NCBI RefSeq assembly: GCF_025716945.1
Contig: NZ_JAOVZT010000002.1
Location: 463,097-527,096, forward strand
Direction: 5' to 3'
DNA: 64,000 nucleotides
From: Geodermatophilus sp. YIM 151500
Lineage (GTDB): Bacteria > Actinomycetota > Actinomycetes > Mycobacteriales > Geodermatophilaceae
Both the position numbers and the translations under genes were made by a program. The notes below the pieces were generated by a model that was given only the letters and a program-made list of their open reading frames with translations, searched no databases and was not told the origin of the DNA. Of this stretch, positions 17,483-26,063 are shown piece by piece (positions within the stretch are counted from its first letter, which is position 1; the number at the start of each line of letters is the position of its first letter).

Positions 17483-19216
17483 ATGGGCAAGACCACCCAG
17501 TTCACCAGGACCATGCGGATCGACTGGGACGAGCCGATCCTGATGGGGGACGGCACGGTGCTGCGGGCGGACGTCTACCGCCCCCTGGGTCCCGGCCGGT
17601 TCCCGGTGATCCTGACCTACGGCCCCTACGCCAAGGGCCTCTCCTTCCAGGAGGGCTATCCCGACCAGTGGAAGGCGATGGTGACCGAGCACCCGGACGT
17701 CACGGCCGGGTCCACCGGGAAGTACCAGAGCTGGGAGGTGGTCGACCCGGAGAAGTGGGTGCCGGACGGCTACGCCTGCGTCCGCGTCGACGGTCGCGGG
17801 TCCGGGCGGTCGCCGGGCTTCCTCGACCCCGTGTCCCCGCAGGAGAACCGGGACCACTACGAGTGCATCGAGTGGGCGGGGACCCGTACCTGGAGCAACG
17901 GCAAGGTCGGCCTGAACGGCATCTCCTACTACGCCTGGAACCAGTGGCACGTGGCGTCGCTGCAGCCCCCGCACCTCGCGGCGATGTGCCCGTGGGAGGG
18001 CGCGGCCGACTGGTACCGCGACATGACCCACCACGGCGGGATCCTCAGCACCTTCTTCGCGACCTGGTACCCGGAGCAGATCCTCAGCGTCCAGCACGGC
18101 GTGGGGGACCGGGCGCCGCGGAACCCGAACACCGGCGAACCGGTGGCCGGCCCCGAGACGCTGCCCGACGACGAGCTGATCCGCAACCGCGTCGACCTCG
18201 GCGTGCAGGCGCTCGCGCACCCGCTGGACGACGAGCACGCCAGGAGCCGCTCCGCGGACTGGTCGAAGGTCACCGTCCCGTTCCTGTCGTGCGCCAGCTG
18301 GGGCGGGCAGGGACTGCACCCCCGCGGCAACTTCGAGGCGTTCACGCGGGCCGCGTCGACGGAGAAGTGGCTCGAGGGGCACGGCCTCGAGCACTGGACG
18401 CACTTCTACACCGACTACGGGCGGCTGCTGCAGAAGCGGTTCTTCGACCACTACCTCAAGGGCGAGGACAACGGCTGGGACCGGCAGCCACGGGTCCTCC
18501 TGCAGGTCCGCCACCCCGGCGAGCGCTTCGTCGAGCGCGCGGAACAGGAGTGGCCGCTGGCCCGCACCCGGTGGACGACGTTCTACCTGGACGCAAGCAC
18601 CATGGCGCTGACCTCGGAACCACCGGCCGCGGGCAGCGCCGCGTACGAGCCGCTCACCAGCGACGGGCTGACCTTCTCCACCCCGCCGCTGGATCAGGAG
18701 ACGGAGATCACCGGTCCCGTGGCCGCGCGGATCGCGCTGTCCTCGGCCACGGCCGACGCCGATCTCTTCCTCGTCCTGCGGGTGTTCGACCCGGACGGGG
18801 ACGAGGTGCTGTTCGCCGGCACCATCGACCCGCACACCCCCGTCGGGCAGGGCTGGCTGCGCGCGTCCCACCGCAAGCTCGACCCCGAGCTCTCGCTGCC
18901 CCACCGCCCCTACCACACGCACGACGAGCGGCAGCCGCTCACGCCGGGCCAGCGCTACGACGTCGACGTCGAGATCTGGCCCACCTGCATCGTGGTCCCG
19001 GCCGGGTACCGGATCGCGCTCACCGTGCGCGGGACGGACTACGACTACGGCGGCCCGCCGATCAACGTCGGGTGGTTCGTGATGAAGGGGTCGGGAGCCT
19101 TCATCCACGACGACCCGACCGACCGCCCCCGCGAGGTCTTCGGCGGGACGGTGACCCTGCACACCGGCGGCGAGGACGCGCCCCACCTGCTCCTGCCGCT
19201 GGTCCCGGAGGCCTGA
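17483..19216 (+). CDS. CocE/NonD family alpha/beta hydrolase, paralogue 3
   Basis: ATG at 17483 with GGGGAG upstream, 577 residues. It shares the full block order of the two paralogues at 3986 and 6725, including VLRADVYRP, WEVVDPEKWVPDGY, WSNGKVGLNGISYY with Ser at about residue 148, HGLEHWTHFYTDYG and the jelly-roll domain. It hydrolyses an ester or amide of unknown identity. It has its own promoter region with palindrome site 2, the same type of site that precedes the operon containing the other two copies. Confidence 0.85.
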   Translation: MGKTTQFTRTMRIDWDEPILMGDGTVLRADVYRPLGPGRFPVILTYGPYAKGLSFQEGYPDQWKAMVTEHPDVTAGSTGKYQSWEVVDPEKWVPDGYACVRVDGRGSGRSPGFLDPVSPQENRDHYECIEWAGTRTWSNGKVGLNGISYYAWNQWHVASLQPPHLAAMCPWEGAADWYRDMTHHGGILSTFFATWYPEQILSVQHGVGDRAPRNPNTGEPVAGPETLPDDELIRNRVDLGVQALAHPLDDEHARSRSADWSKVTVPFLSCASWGGQGLHPRGNFEAFTRAASTEKWLEGHGLEHWTHFYTDYGRLLQKRFFDHYLKGEDNGWDRQPRVLLQVRHPGERFVERAEQEWPLARTRWTTFYLDASTMALTSEPPAAGSAAYEPLTSDGLTFSTPPLDQETEITGPVAARIALSSATADADLFLVLRVFDPDGDEVLFAGTIDPHTPVGQGWLRASHRKLDPELSLPHRPYHTHDERQPLTPGQRYDVDVEIWPTCIVVPAGYRIALTVRGTDYDYGGPPINVGWFVMKGSGAFIHDDPTDRPREVFGGTVTLHTGGEDAPHLLLPLVPEA

Positions 19217-19243
19217 CCGGGCACAAGTTCGCCCCGCCCGCCT

Positions 19244-19259
19244 TTGTGGACGACCACAT
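19244..19259 (+). promoter_or_regulatory. Candidate activator-binding palindrome, site 3
   Basis: TTGTGG-ACGA-CCACAT matches the shared pattern with one mismatch at the last base. It lies 108 bp upstream of the winged-helix/symporter operon. Unlike sites 1, 2, 4 and 5 it has no clean TANNNT hexamer about 64 bp downstream. The nearest is CAGGGA at 19314. Confidence 0.35.
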
Positions 19260-19366
19260 GGTCCCCGGCGCGGGATCGGCCTTGACTACCCGGGACCCCG
19301 GTTGCCGTCGGCACAGGGAAGGCCGCCGGGGGACGGGAAGCCGTACCGAACCGGAGGAGGACCCGC

Positions 19367-19849
19367 GTGCGCCGGTCGACCGCGGAACTGGACGACGTCG
19401 AGGAGCGGGTGGTCCGCTGCCTGCTCTTCGGCCGGACCACCATGGACCTGCTGTGCGACAGCCTGTACATCCAGTGCCACCAGGTGCGGCAGGCCCTGGA
19501 CGGCCTCGAGGCGGCGGGCCTCGTCCGGCGGCGCGGTGAGGATGGCCGGGGCGCGCTCGAGGCCGAGCTGACCGACGCGGGCCGGGCGTGCGCGCTGGAG
19601 GGGGTCGATCCGCGCCAGGCTGCCTCGGCCGACCAGCAGCTCTCGGCCGACGACGTCCGCTACCTCCGCGCCCTCGCCGACGGGGCACCGCCGCCCCGCC
19701 AGGCCGAGTGCGAGTGGGGCGTGGGAGCCACCCGCCAGCACCTGTGGGAACTGCGGCTGATCGACGTGACGGGCTTCATCCGGCCGCGGTCGGTCCTGAC
19801 CGACCGCGGCCGGGACGTCGTGCGCGGCCTGGAGGGGGTCCTGTCATGA
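19367..19849 (+). CDS. Small winged-helix DNA-binding-like protein
   Basis: GTG at 19367 after a strong GGAGGAGG, 160 residues. It contains two predicted winged-helix-like modules. The first spans about residues 8-70 (VRCLLFGRTTMDLLCDSLYI then HQVRQALDGLEAAGLVRRR), the second about 93-155 (ADDVRYLRALADG, VLTDRGRDVV). The pattern LxxxGLVRRR followed by LTDAGR resembles MarR/PadR-type readers of DNA. The family is not recognised beyond that. The stop overlaps the symporter ATG (ATGA), so it may regulate transporter output or be its cytoplasmic partner. Confidence 0.6.
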   Translation: MRRSTAELDDVEERVVRCLLFGRTTMDLLCDSLYIQCHQVRQALDGLEAAGLVRRRGEDGRGALEAELTDAGRACALEGVDPRQAASADQQLSADDVRYLRALADGAPPPRQAECEWGVGATRQHLWELRLIDVTGFIRPRSVLTDRGRDVVRGLEGVLS

Positions 19850-21315
19850 GCCAGTCGGTCTGGCTGTGGACCTTCCTCGTCGTCTACACGGTCGGGATGA
19901 TCGGCCTGGGCTTCTGGACCAAGCGCTGGATCGACGACGACGAGGACTTCATGGTCGCCGGGCGCGGGCTGTCCTGGCCCCTGCAGGGCATGGGCATGAC
20001 CGCGATCATCATCGCGGGCACGACCGGCGCGACCGTCGGGGCCATCGGCTACGCCAGCGGCTACGTGGCCCACTGGTGGATCACCGGCTGGATCCTCGCC
20101 GTCGTCATCGGCGCGTTCACCATCGCCCCGTTCGCCCGCCGCACCGGCGGCGTGACGATGACCGAGTGGTTCGAGGCGAACTTCGGCAAGTGGGTGCGGA
20201 TCGTGGCCGGCCTGGCCCTGGCGCTCGGCCTGCTGTTCTCGCCGCTGGCGAACATCCTCGGCGGCAGCCTCATCCTGTCGGGACTCATGGGGATCACGCC
20301 GGAGTCGGCCATCCTCATCCTGGGTTTCAGCGGCCTGGTCTACCTCTACCTCGGTGGCATGTGGGCGACGGTCTTCTCCGACCTCGTCCAGTTCGTGCTC
20401 TTCGCCCTCGCCTTCATCGGGGGCACGCTGTGGCTGGTCCTCGGCAGCGACGGGACGCGGGCGCTGTCCGAGCTGCCGTCCGGCTTCTTCAACCCGCTGC
20501 CGCACGGTGACTTCGCCGGGCTCAGCTGGACGGCGGGCAGCGCCTTCGGGCTCTTCTTCCTCATGTTCTGCCTGGCGTTCGGCGGCACCTACTGGCACCG
20601 GGGAGCCGCGGCCCGCTCGCCGGCGGAGGCCCGCAAGGGATGGCTGCTCGGCGTCGCGCTCGCCGTCCCCTTCGCCGTCGTCATGCCGCTGGCCGGCATG
20701 TACATCCGCGGTCAGGGCATCACGCTGGACGATCCGCAGCAGGCCTTCGGCGTGTTCATCGCCGAGCTGCCGCCCGTCGCCGCCGGGGCGATGCTCGCCG
20801 GCATCCTGGCCGCCACCATGTCGACCGTCGAGGTGGGCGTCGTCGCCGGCGTGAGCGTGCTGTTCCGCGACGTCATCGAACGCGGTCGCGGGATCAAGTT
20901 CAGCCCCGCGGCCAGCGTCCGCTGGATCCGCATGATCACCGTCGTCTACGGCGTCATCGCCATCTTCGGCGGCATCTTCCTGCACGGCGTGAGCCCGGGC
21001 GTCGGTGCGCTCATCGGTATCGCGTTCCTCAGCGCCTTCTCCGCGGCGCTGCTCCCGTCGGTGTTCGCCACCATGCTCGGACGGCGCTTCTGCAGCCGCG
21101 AGGCCTCGCTGCTCAGCATCGTCGCTGCGACGGTCTACACGGTCTACAGCCTGGCCTCGGGCACCTACGTCGAGGTGCACCCGATGTTCGTCTCGGCGAT
21201 CATCGCCACCGTCGTGTACGTGGTCGTCGCCGCGATCGTGCGGATGACCGGGCCGTGGTGGGGTGCCGAGGAGCGCGTCCGGCAGCCGGCCGCCTCCCGG
21301 CAGCCTGCGTCGTGA
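19846..21315 (+). CDS. Sodium:solute symporter (SSS family)
   Basis: ATG at 19846 in an ATGA overlap with the winged-helix gene, 489 residues with about 13 hydrophobic segments. Typical SSS features are the early FMVAGRGLSWPLQGMGM, GYASGYVAHWW, and the long core with LAGILAATMSTVEVGVVAG, where the Ser/Thr-rich stretch contributes to the sodium site in the family. It would import an organic solute with sodium at the plasma membrane. Substrates in the family range from sugars to carboxylates, and none can be assigned here. Confidence 0.85.
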   Translation: MSQSVWLWTFLVVYTVGMIGLGFWTKRWIDDDEDFMVAGRGLSWPLQGMGMTAIIIAGTTGATVGAIGYASGYVAHWWITGWILAVVIGAFTIAPFARRTGGVTMTEWFEANFGKWVRIVAGLALALGLLFSPLANILGGSLILSGLMGITPESAILILGFSGLVYLYLGGMWATVFSDLVQFVLFALAFIGGTLWLVLGSDGTRALSELPSGFFNPLPHGDFAGLSWTAGSAFGLFFLMFCLAFGGTYWHRGAAARSPAEARKGWLLGVALAVPFAVVMPLAGMYIRGQGITLDDPQQAFGVFIAELPPVAAGAMLAGILAATMSTVEVGVVAGVSVLFRDVIERGRGIKFSPAASVRWIRMITVVYGVIAIFGGIFLHGVSPGVGALIGIAFLSAFSAALLPSVFATMLGRRFCSREASLLSIVAATVYTVYSLASGTYVEVHPMFVSAIIATVVYVVVAAIVRMTGPWWGAEERVRQPAASRQPAS

Positions 21316-21367
21316 TGCCGCGGCGCCCGGGACCCTGCGCTCGCGCGGCCGGTCGGGAGGGTGCGGG

Positions 21368-22600
21368 GTGACCGTTCCCGGCGTGCTGGAGCAGCGGGCC
21401 GTCGAGTTCGTGGGCTACCACGACCTCGACGGCCGGCCGGGGTTCAAGCTGGCGATGCAGCGGCGCGGCGACCGCTGGTACCTGTACCTCGGTCACCTGT
21501 GGCACCGGGGGTGGTCGATCGTCGACGTGACCGACCCCCGGTCCCCGAGGCTCTGCCGCTTCGTCGAGGGGCCCGCGCACACCTGGACCATCCAGGTGCA
21601 GGTGGCCGACGGGCGAATGGTCACCGCGCTGGAGAAGCCCAACGAGGGGTGGGGTGTCGACCCCGGCCTGCCCTTCGAGGAGGGCGCCTACATCTGGGAC
21701 GTCGGCACCGACCCCGAGGACCCGCGGCTGCTCGGCCACTGGCGGACCGGCGGCACCGGCACCCACCGGAACTTCTACGCCGGCGGCGACCTCGTGTGGA
21801 TGACGGCCAACCCGGAGGGCTTCGCCGGCCACCTGCTCGCCGTCGTGGACATCGCCGACCCCACCCGGCCGACCGAGATCGGCCGGTGGTGGTGGCCCGG
21901 CCAGCACGTGGCCGGCGGGGAGGTGCCGGAGCACGACTTCTACCTGCACGGCCCGGCCTACGTCGTCGACGGGCGGGCCTACCTGGGTTACGGCCGCGTC
22001 GGGATGGTGATCCTCGACGTGGCCGACCCGACGGCGCCGGCGCTCGTCGGTCGGGTGTCCTTCGGCGACCTGGGGAGCGTGCTGGGCTGCCACTCGGCGG
22101 TACCCGTGGGCCGCGGCCTGGTGGTGGCGAACAGCGAGACGATCCTCGAGGGCACGGGTGACCCGGTGAACTACGCCTGCGTCGTCGACGTCGCCGACGA
22201 GCGGCCGAGGATCATCTCCACCTTCCCGCTGCCGCGGCCCGAGCCCGGCACCCCCTCGGCGAGCTACTACGCCAAGGGCGGTCGGTTCGGTCCGCACAAC
22301 CAGCACCACCCCCAGGGGCACCCCGACCTGGCCGCCCCCGGGAACCGGGTCGTCATGACCTGGTTCAACGCCGGGCTGCGGGTCTTCGACATCTCCGACC
22401 CCTACGTCCCCGAGGAGGTCGGCTGGTTCGTGCCCGAGGACCCCCGGGAGCGGCGCGGGACGCTGCCCACGACGCTGGTCACCCAGTTCGAGGACGTCCT
22501 GGTCGACGCGCGAGGCTACGCGTACTGCACGGACAAGAACCACGGCCTGTTCGTCCTGCGCCCGGAGGGCGGCGCCGCCCCGGGGGACGGCTCGGCGTGA
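21368..22600 (+). CDS. LVIVD-repeat beta-propeller-like protein
   Basis: GTG at 21368, 410 residues. At least four copies of a D(V/I)xDPxxP element (DVTDPRSP, DIADPTRP, DVADPTAP, DISDPYVP) mark blades of an LVIVD-type propeller. Many His and Trp residues are conserved-looking, for example HLWHRGWSIVDV and GPHNQHHPQGHP, which could bind a metal. No signal peptide is visible. The biochemical function of this family is not established. Its position after the symporter, with a gap of 52 nt, suggests the same transcription unit. It converges on the amidohydrolase gene. Confidence 0.65.
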   Translation: MTVPGVLEQRAVEFVGYHDLDGRPGFKLAMQRRGDRWYLYLGHLWHRGWSIVDVTDPRSPRLCRFVEGPAHTWTIQVQVADGRMVTALEKPNEGWGVDPGLPFEEGAYIWDVGTDPEDPRLLGHWRTGGTGTHRNFYAGGDLVWMTANPEGFAGHLLAVVDIADPTRPTEIGRWWWPGQHVAGGEVPEHDFYLHGPAYVVDGRAYLGYGRVGMVILDVADPTAPALVGRVSFGDLGSVLGCHSAVPVGRGLVVANSETILEGTGDPVNYACVVDVADERPRIISTFPLPRPEPGTPSASYYAKGGRFGPHNQHHPQGHPDLAAPGNRVVMTWFNAGLRVFDISDPYVPEEVGWFVPEDPRERRGTLPTTLVTQFEDVLVDARGYAYCTDKNHGLFVLRPEGGAAPGDGSA

Positions 22601-22646
22601 TCCGACCCGACCGGCCGTGAGCCGGGCCCGACCGGCGGCCGGGTGG

Positions 22647-23489
22647 TCAGGCGGGCCAGCGCAGCCAGGCCAGCACGCTGCCGCCCATGACGGCCTCGAC
22701 GTCGGCGGGGGAGAGGAAGTCGAGGTCCTCCCGGAAAAGCCGCACCAGGTCGGCGTAGCTGCCGCGCAACCGGGACAGGTCCGAGCCCCAGAACAGCCGC
22801 TCCGGGCCGTACGCGTCGTAGAGCTGCCGGAGCAGCGGGTGCAGCGCCGGATAGGGGTAGGGCTCGGTGCTGTAGCAGGGCGCCGCGGTGAGCTTGACCG
22901 AGACGTTGGGCAGGGTGGCCAGCCCGGCCAGGGTGGCGATCTCGGGCGCCGCGGCGGCGTCGGTCCGCTCCCCGGTCAGCCCCAGGTGGTCGACCGCGAG
23001 CCGCAGCCCCGGCCGCCGGCGGGCCAGCTCGCCGAGGGCGTCGAGCTGGCCCGACGCCAGCAGCATGACCGGGACGTCCTCCTGCTCGGCGAACTCCCAG
23101 AACCACTCCGCACCCGGGTCGTCGACCCGACCGGCGTCGGCCGGCAGGAAGACCAGCCGCACGCCGGCCACCACGGGGTCGCGCAGCAGCTCCCGCACCG
23201 GCCCGGCGTCGCCGGTACGCAGGTCGACGCGGGCCATCACCCGGAAGGCGTCCGGCGCCTCGGTCGCGCAGGCGACGGCGTGGTCGTTGCGGTACCCCTC
23301 GAAGAACGGCGGCACCAGGACGGCGCGGTCGACGCCGACCGCCCGCATCTCGGCCAGCAGCCCGCTGCCGCTGATCGGCTCGGCGCGGTGCATCGCCTTC
23401 GCCCGCTCGGCGCCGCCCGGCGGCCACGGCCGGTCGGGGGCCTCGGGCAGCCACACGTGCACCTGCGCGTCGACCACGGGAGCCGCCAC
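22647..23489 (-). CDS. Amidohydrolase-2 family TIM-barrel hydrolase
   Basis: GTG at 23489 with GGGAG upstream, 280 residues. N-terminal VVDAQVHVW is the QVHxW variant of the metal-binding HxH strand. VDHLGL carries the next His, and FWGSDLSRLRG carries the catalytic Asp near the C-terminus. Relatives include lactonases and decarboxylases acting on carboxylated rings. It lies 2 nt after the LLM oxidoreductase gene, which suggests it processes that enzyme's product. Confidence 0.8.
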   Translation of the reverse strand: MAAPVVDAQVHVWLPEAPDRPWPPGGAERAKAMHRAEPISGSGLLAEMRAVGVDRAVLVPPFFEGYRNDHAVACATEAPDAFRVMARVDLRTGDAGPVRELLRDPVVAGVRLVFLPADAGRVDDPGAEWFWEFAEQEDVPVMLLASGQLDALGELARRRPGLRLAVDHLGLTGERTDAAAAPEIATLAGLATLPNVSVKLTAAPCYSTEPYPYPALHPLLRQLYDAYGPERLFWGSDLSRLRGSYADLVRLFREDLDFLSPADVEAVMGGSVLAWLRWPA

Positions 23490-23491
23490 GG

Positions 23492-24511
23492 CTACAGCTC
23501 CCGGACGGCGGGCAGCACCTTGCGCCCGATCAGCTCCAGCGACGACATGATCGCCTCGTGCGGCAGGCCGCCCAGGTGCAGGAAGAGCATGACGCGCTCG
23601 ATGCCGAGCTCCCGGATGTCGCGGAGCCGCGAGACCACCGTGTCCGGGCTGCCGAACAGCGCGCTGTCGCGCAGGTCGGCGTCCAGGTCGAAGGGGCTCC
23701 GCCCGCCCTCGGCCGCGCCGGCCGACGTCGCCCGGCGGAGCTTGTCGGCGTACCCCAGGAAGTCCTTGTACGGGTCCTCCGCCTCGGCCCACGCCTGCTC
23801 GTCCGTCGGGGCCACGTGGGTCGCCCGGGCGAGGTAGACCCGCCCCCCGTCCGGGTCCGCGCCGGCGCCGGCGAGCGCCTCCGCGTAGCGCTTGACCTGG
23901 CCGGCGGTGACGGTGAGCGAGGTGCCCTGGGGCAGGAGCACGCCCCAGTCCTTCGCGGCGCAGGCGGCCAGCCCCTCGGGGCTGGCCGTGGCCATCCAGA
24001 ACGGCGGGTGCGGGCGCTGGAAGGGCCGGGGCTGCGGGGCGGCGTCCTCGAACGACCAGTACCGGCCGGCGTGCGACACCGGCCCCTCGCTGGTCCAGAC
24101 CCGCTCCAGCACCGCCAGCGCCTCGGCGAACCGCTCGTGCTTCTCGGCGATGTCGACGCCGAAACCGCGGAACTCGCCGGGCTGGTAGCCGCTGCCGATG
24201 CCGAGGTCGAGGCGCCCGCCGCTGAGCTGGTCGACCGTCGCCGCGGTCTCGGCGAAGCGCAGCGGGTGGTGCAGCGGCAGCACGGAGACCGCGGTGCCCA
24301 ACCGCACCCGGTCGGTGCGCGCGGCCAGGTGCGCCAGCACGGCGAGGCTGTCGGAGACGATCCCGTGCCGGCTGAAGTGGTGCTCGGTGAGCCAGAGCGA
24401 GTCGAAGCCGAGCTCGTCGGCGCGGCAGGCCTGGCGCAGCGCCTGGTCGTAGCGGTCCCGCTGGTCGCTGCCCTCGGGCCACTGGACGGAGTGGAACAGG
24501 CCGATCTGCAT
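23492..24511 (-). CDS. LLM class flavin-dependent oxidoreductase
   Basis: ATG at 24511, 339 residues. It is a luciferase-like TIM-barrel flavoprotein with LTEHHFSRHG near residue 42, RVRLGTAVSVLPLHHPLR, and the GRLDLGIGSGYQPGEF motif. These enzymes use FMNH2 or F420 from a separate reductase to oxygenate or oxidise small organic molecules. Forms a two-gene operon with the amidohydrolase. The divergent 217-bp gap contains palindrome site 4, which faces the other way. Confidence 0.83.
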   Translation of the reverse strand: MQIGLFHSVQWPEGSDQRDRYDQALRQACRADELGFDSLWLTEHHFSRHGIVSDSLAVLAHLAARTDRVRLGTAVSVLPLHHPLRFAETAATVDQLSGGRLDLGIGSGYQPGEFRGFGVDIAEKHERFAEALAVLERVWTSEGPVSHAGRYWSFEDAAPQPRPFQRPHPPFWMATASPEGLAACAAKDWGVLLPQGTSLTVTAGQVKRYAEALAGAGADPDGGRVYLARATHVAPTDEQAWAEAEDPYKDFLGYADKLRRATSAGAAEGGRSPFDLDADLRDSALFGSPDTVVSRLRDIRELGIERVMLFLHLGGLPHEAIMSSLELIGRKVLPAVREL

Positions 24512-24615
24512 GCGTCCTCGGCTCCCGGGAGAGGGGTGCGGCGGCGGTGCCCGGGGCGAGCCGGGCCGCGCGCACGGGTCATCCCGCATGCAACCGCACC
24601 GCCGGGCCCGGGTGC

Positions 24616-24631
24616 TTGTGGAGATCCACAA
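24616..24631 (+). promoter_or_regulatory. Candidate activator-binding palindrome, site 4
   Basis: TTGTGG-AGAT-CCACAA is the most perfect member of the set, and the symmetry extends to CTTGTGGA/TCCACAAG. Its centre (24623.5) is 64.5 bp upstream of TAGGGT at 24688. A looser TTTGTGTGGGTGGCGA copy follows at about 24645. It precedes the branched-chain-type ABC transporter operon. Confidence 0.6.
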
Positions 24632-24687
24632 GCCAGCAGGCCGACTTTGTGTGGGTGGCGATGAGACCTAGGTCACCGTGCCGCTCG

Positions 24688-24693
24688 TAGGGT
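24688..24693 (+). promoter_or_regulatory. Candidate -10 element of the branched-chain-type transporter operon
   Basis: TAGGGT in the context CGTAGGGTCCCCG closely resembles CGTAGCGTCCCCG at the promoter before 37973. It precedes the ATG at 24729 by about 36 bp. The -35 region has no good TTGACA match. Confidence 0.5.
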
Positions 24694-24728
24694 CCCCGGG
24701 AAACGATCTCCGGTGAGAGGTGGATCAC

Positions 24729-25982
24729 ATGCGGGTCACGGCAGCCCTGGTCGCCAGCGCCGCCCTCCTGGTCTCCGCCTGCGGGGGGACCGTCGCCGGC
24801 GGCGGCGGCGGAGGCGGCGGGGCCTCCGACGAGCCGCTGCGGGTCGGCGTCATCACCGGCCTCACCGGGGCCTACGTCCAGCTCGGCGAGGAGCAGCGGG
24901 CCGGCGCCGAGCTGGCCGTCCAGGCGCTCGACGGCATGGCCGGCGACCGCCCGATCGAGCTGATCGTCCGCGACGACCAGCTCAAGCCGGACGTGGCGCT
25001 GCGGGAGGCGCAGGCCCTCGTCCAGGAGGAGCAGGTCGACTTCCTGACCGGCTGCGTGTCCGCCGCGACCACGCTGGCGGTCAACCAGATCGCCTCCCAG
25101 GCGGGCGTGCCGTACCTGGGGACCTGCCAGACCGAGCAGCTGAACCGTCCGCCGAACTACGACCCCGAGGTGACCTACCACCTGGCGCCCACGCCGTCGC
25201 AGGCGATCAAGGCCGGCTCGCCGTTCATCTGCGGGCAGCTGGGGCAGCGGGTCTTCCTGCTGATGCCGGACTACGCCTTCGGCCACGAGCAGGAGACGGC
25301 GTACAAGAACGCGATCCCCCAGCAGTCGGGCTGCAGCGTCGTCGGCACCGCCTACTTCCCGCTCGGGACGACGGACTTCAACCCCTACATCCCGACGATC
25401 GAGGGCTCGGGCGCCGACGCCCTGGTGTTCGGGGGAGCCGGCCGCGACCAGGTGAGCTTCCTGCGCCAGGCCGAGCAGTTCGGCCTCACCGACCGGATCC
25501 GGACGTTCATCAGCATCGAGGACCTCACCTTCGACGAGGAGCTGGGCTTCGACCTCATCGACGGGACCTGGGCCATGGCGGCCTTCTACTGGAACGTCGA
25601 CGACCCCGGCGTGCAGGAGTACGTCGAGGCGTTCCGCACCGAGTACGGGCGGCCGCCGGGCGGCTACGGCGTCTACCTGTGGAACGCGCTGCACCTCATC
25701 GCCCAGGGCGTCGAGGAGGGTGCGGACAGCCCCGAGGCGTTCAGCGAGTTCATGTCGGGCCGGGAGGTCAGCCTGGCCCAGGGCGAGATGACGGTCCGCG
25801 AGTGCGACCACCAGGCCCTCGCGCCGGTCTACATCCTCGAGGGCCTGTCGGCCGAGGAGGCGGCCGACCGGGGCGGCGACCCGCAGTTCGGGCTCCGCGC
25901 GGTCGTCGAGACCGTCCCGGGCACCGAGGAGTACGCGCCCACCTGCGAGGAGGTCCAGACGGAGTTCCAGCGCGCCGGGTGA
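24729..25982 (+). CDS. Branched-chain amino-acid-type ABC transporter substrate-binding lipoprotein
   Basis: ATG at 24729 after GAGAGGTGG, 417 residues. The signal peptide ends in the lipobox LLVSAC, with lipidated Cys at about residue 18, followed by a Gly-rich linker. A Peripla_BP_6 (LivK-like) bilobed domain begins at VGVITGLTGAYVQLGEEQRAGAELAV. Such proteins bind branched-chain amino acids, amides, urea or aromatic acids. The surrounding catabolic genes argue for something other than leucine. It is followed by a strong hairpin and the permease and ATPase genes. Confidence 0.87.
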   Translation: MRVTAALVASAALLVSACGGTVAGGGGGGGGASDEPLRVGVITGLTGAYVQLGEEQRAGAELAVQALDGMAGDRPIELIVRDDQLKPDVALREAQALVQEEQVDFLTGCVSAATTLAVNQIASQAGVPYLGTCQTEQLNRPPNYDPEVTYHLAPTPSQAIKAGSPFICGQLGQRVFLLMPDYAFGHEQETAYKNAIPQQSGCSVVGTAYFPLGTTDFNPYIPTIEGSGADALVFGGAGRDQVSFLRQAEQFGLTDRIRTFISIEDLTFDEELGFDLIDGTWAMAAFYWNVDDPGVQEYVEAFRTEYGRPPGGYGVYLWNALHLIAQGVEEGADSPEAFSEFMSGREVSLAQGEMTVRECDHQALAPVYILEGLSAEEAADRGGDPQFGLRAVVETVPGTEEYAPTCEEVQTEFQRAG

Positions 25983-25991
25983 CGTCGCGCC

Positions 25992-26019
25992 GCCCCGCGG
26001 AGCCGCCGCTCCGCGGGGC
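25992..26019 (+). terminator. Intercistronic GC hairpin between binding protein and permeases
   Basis: An 11-bp perfect stem (GCCCCGCGGAG pairing with CTCCGCGGGGC) with a CCGCCG loop and no T-tract follows the binding-protein stop by 10 nt. Such hairpins commonly stabilise the upstream mRNA or cause partial termination, so that the binding protein is made in excess over the membrane parts. Confidence 0.6.
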
Positions 26020-26063
26020 CTGCTGTCGTCAGCCGGACCGATCGTCGTGCCCGGGAGGTGCGG

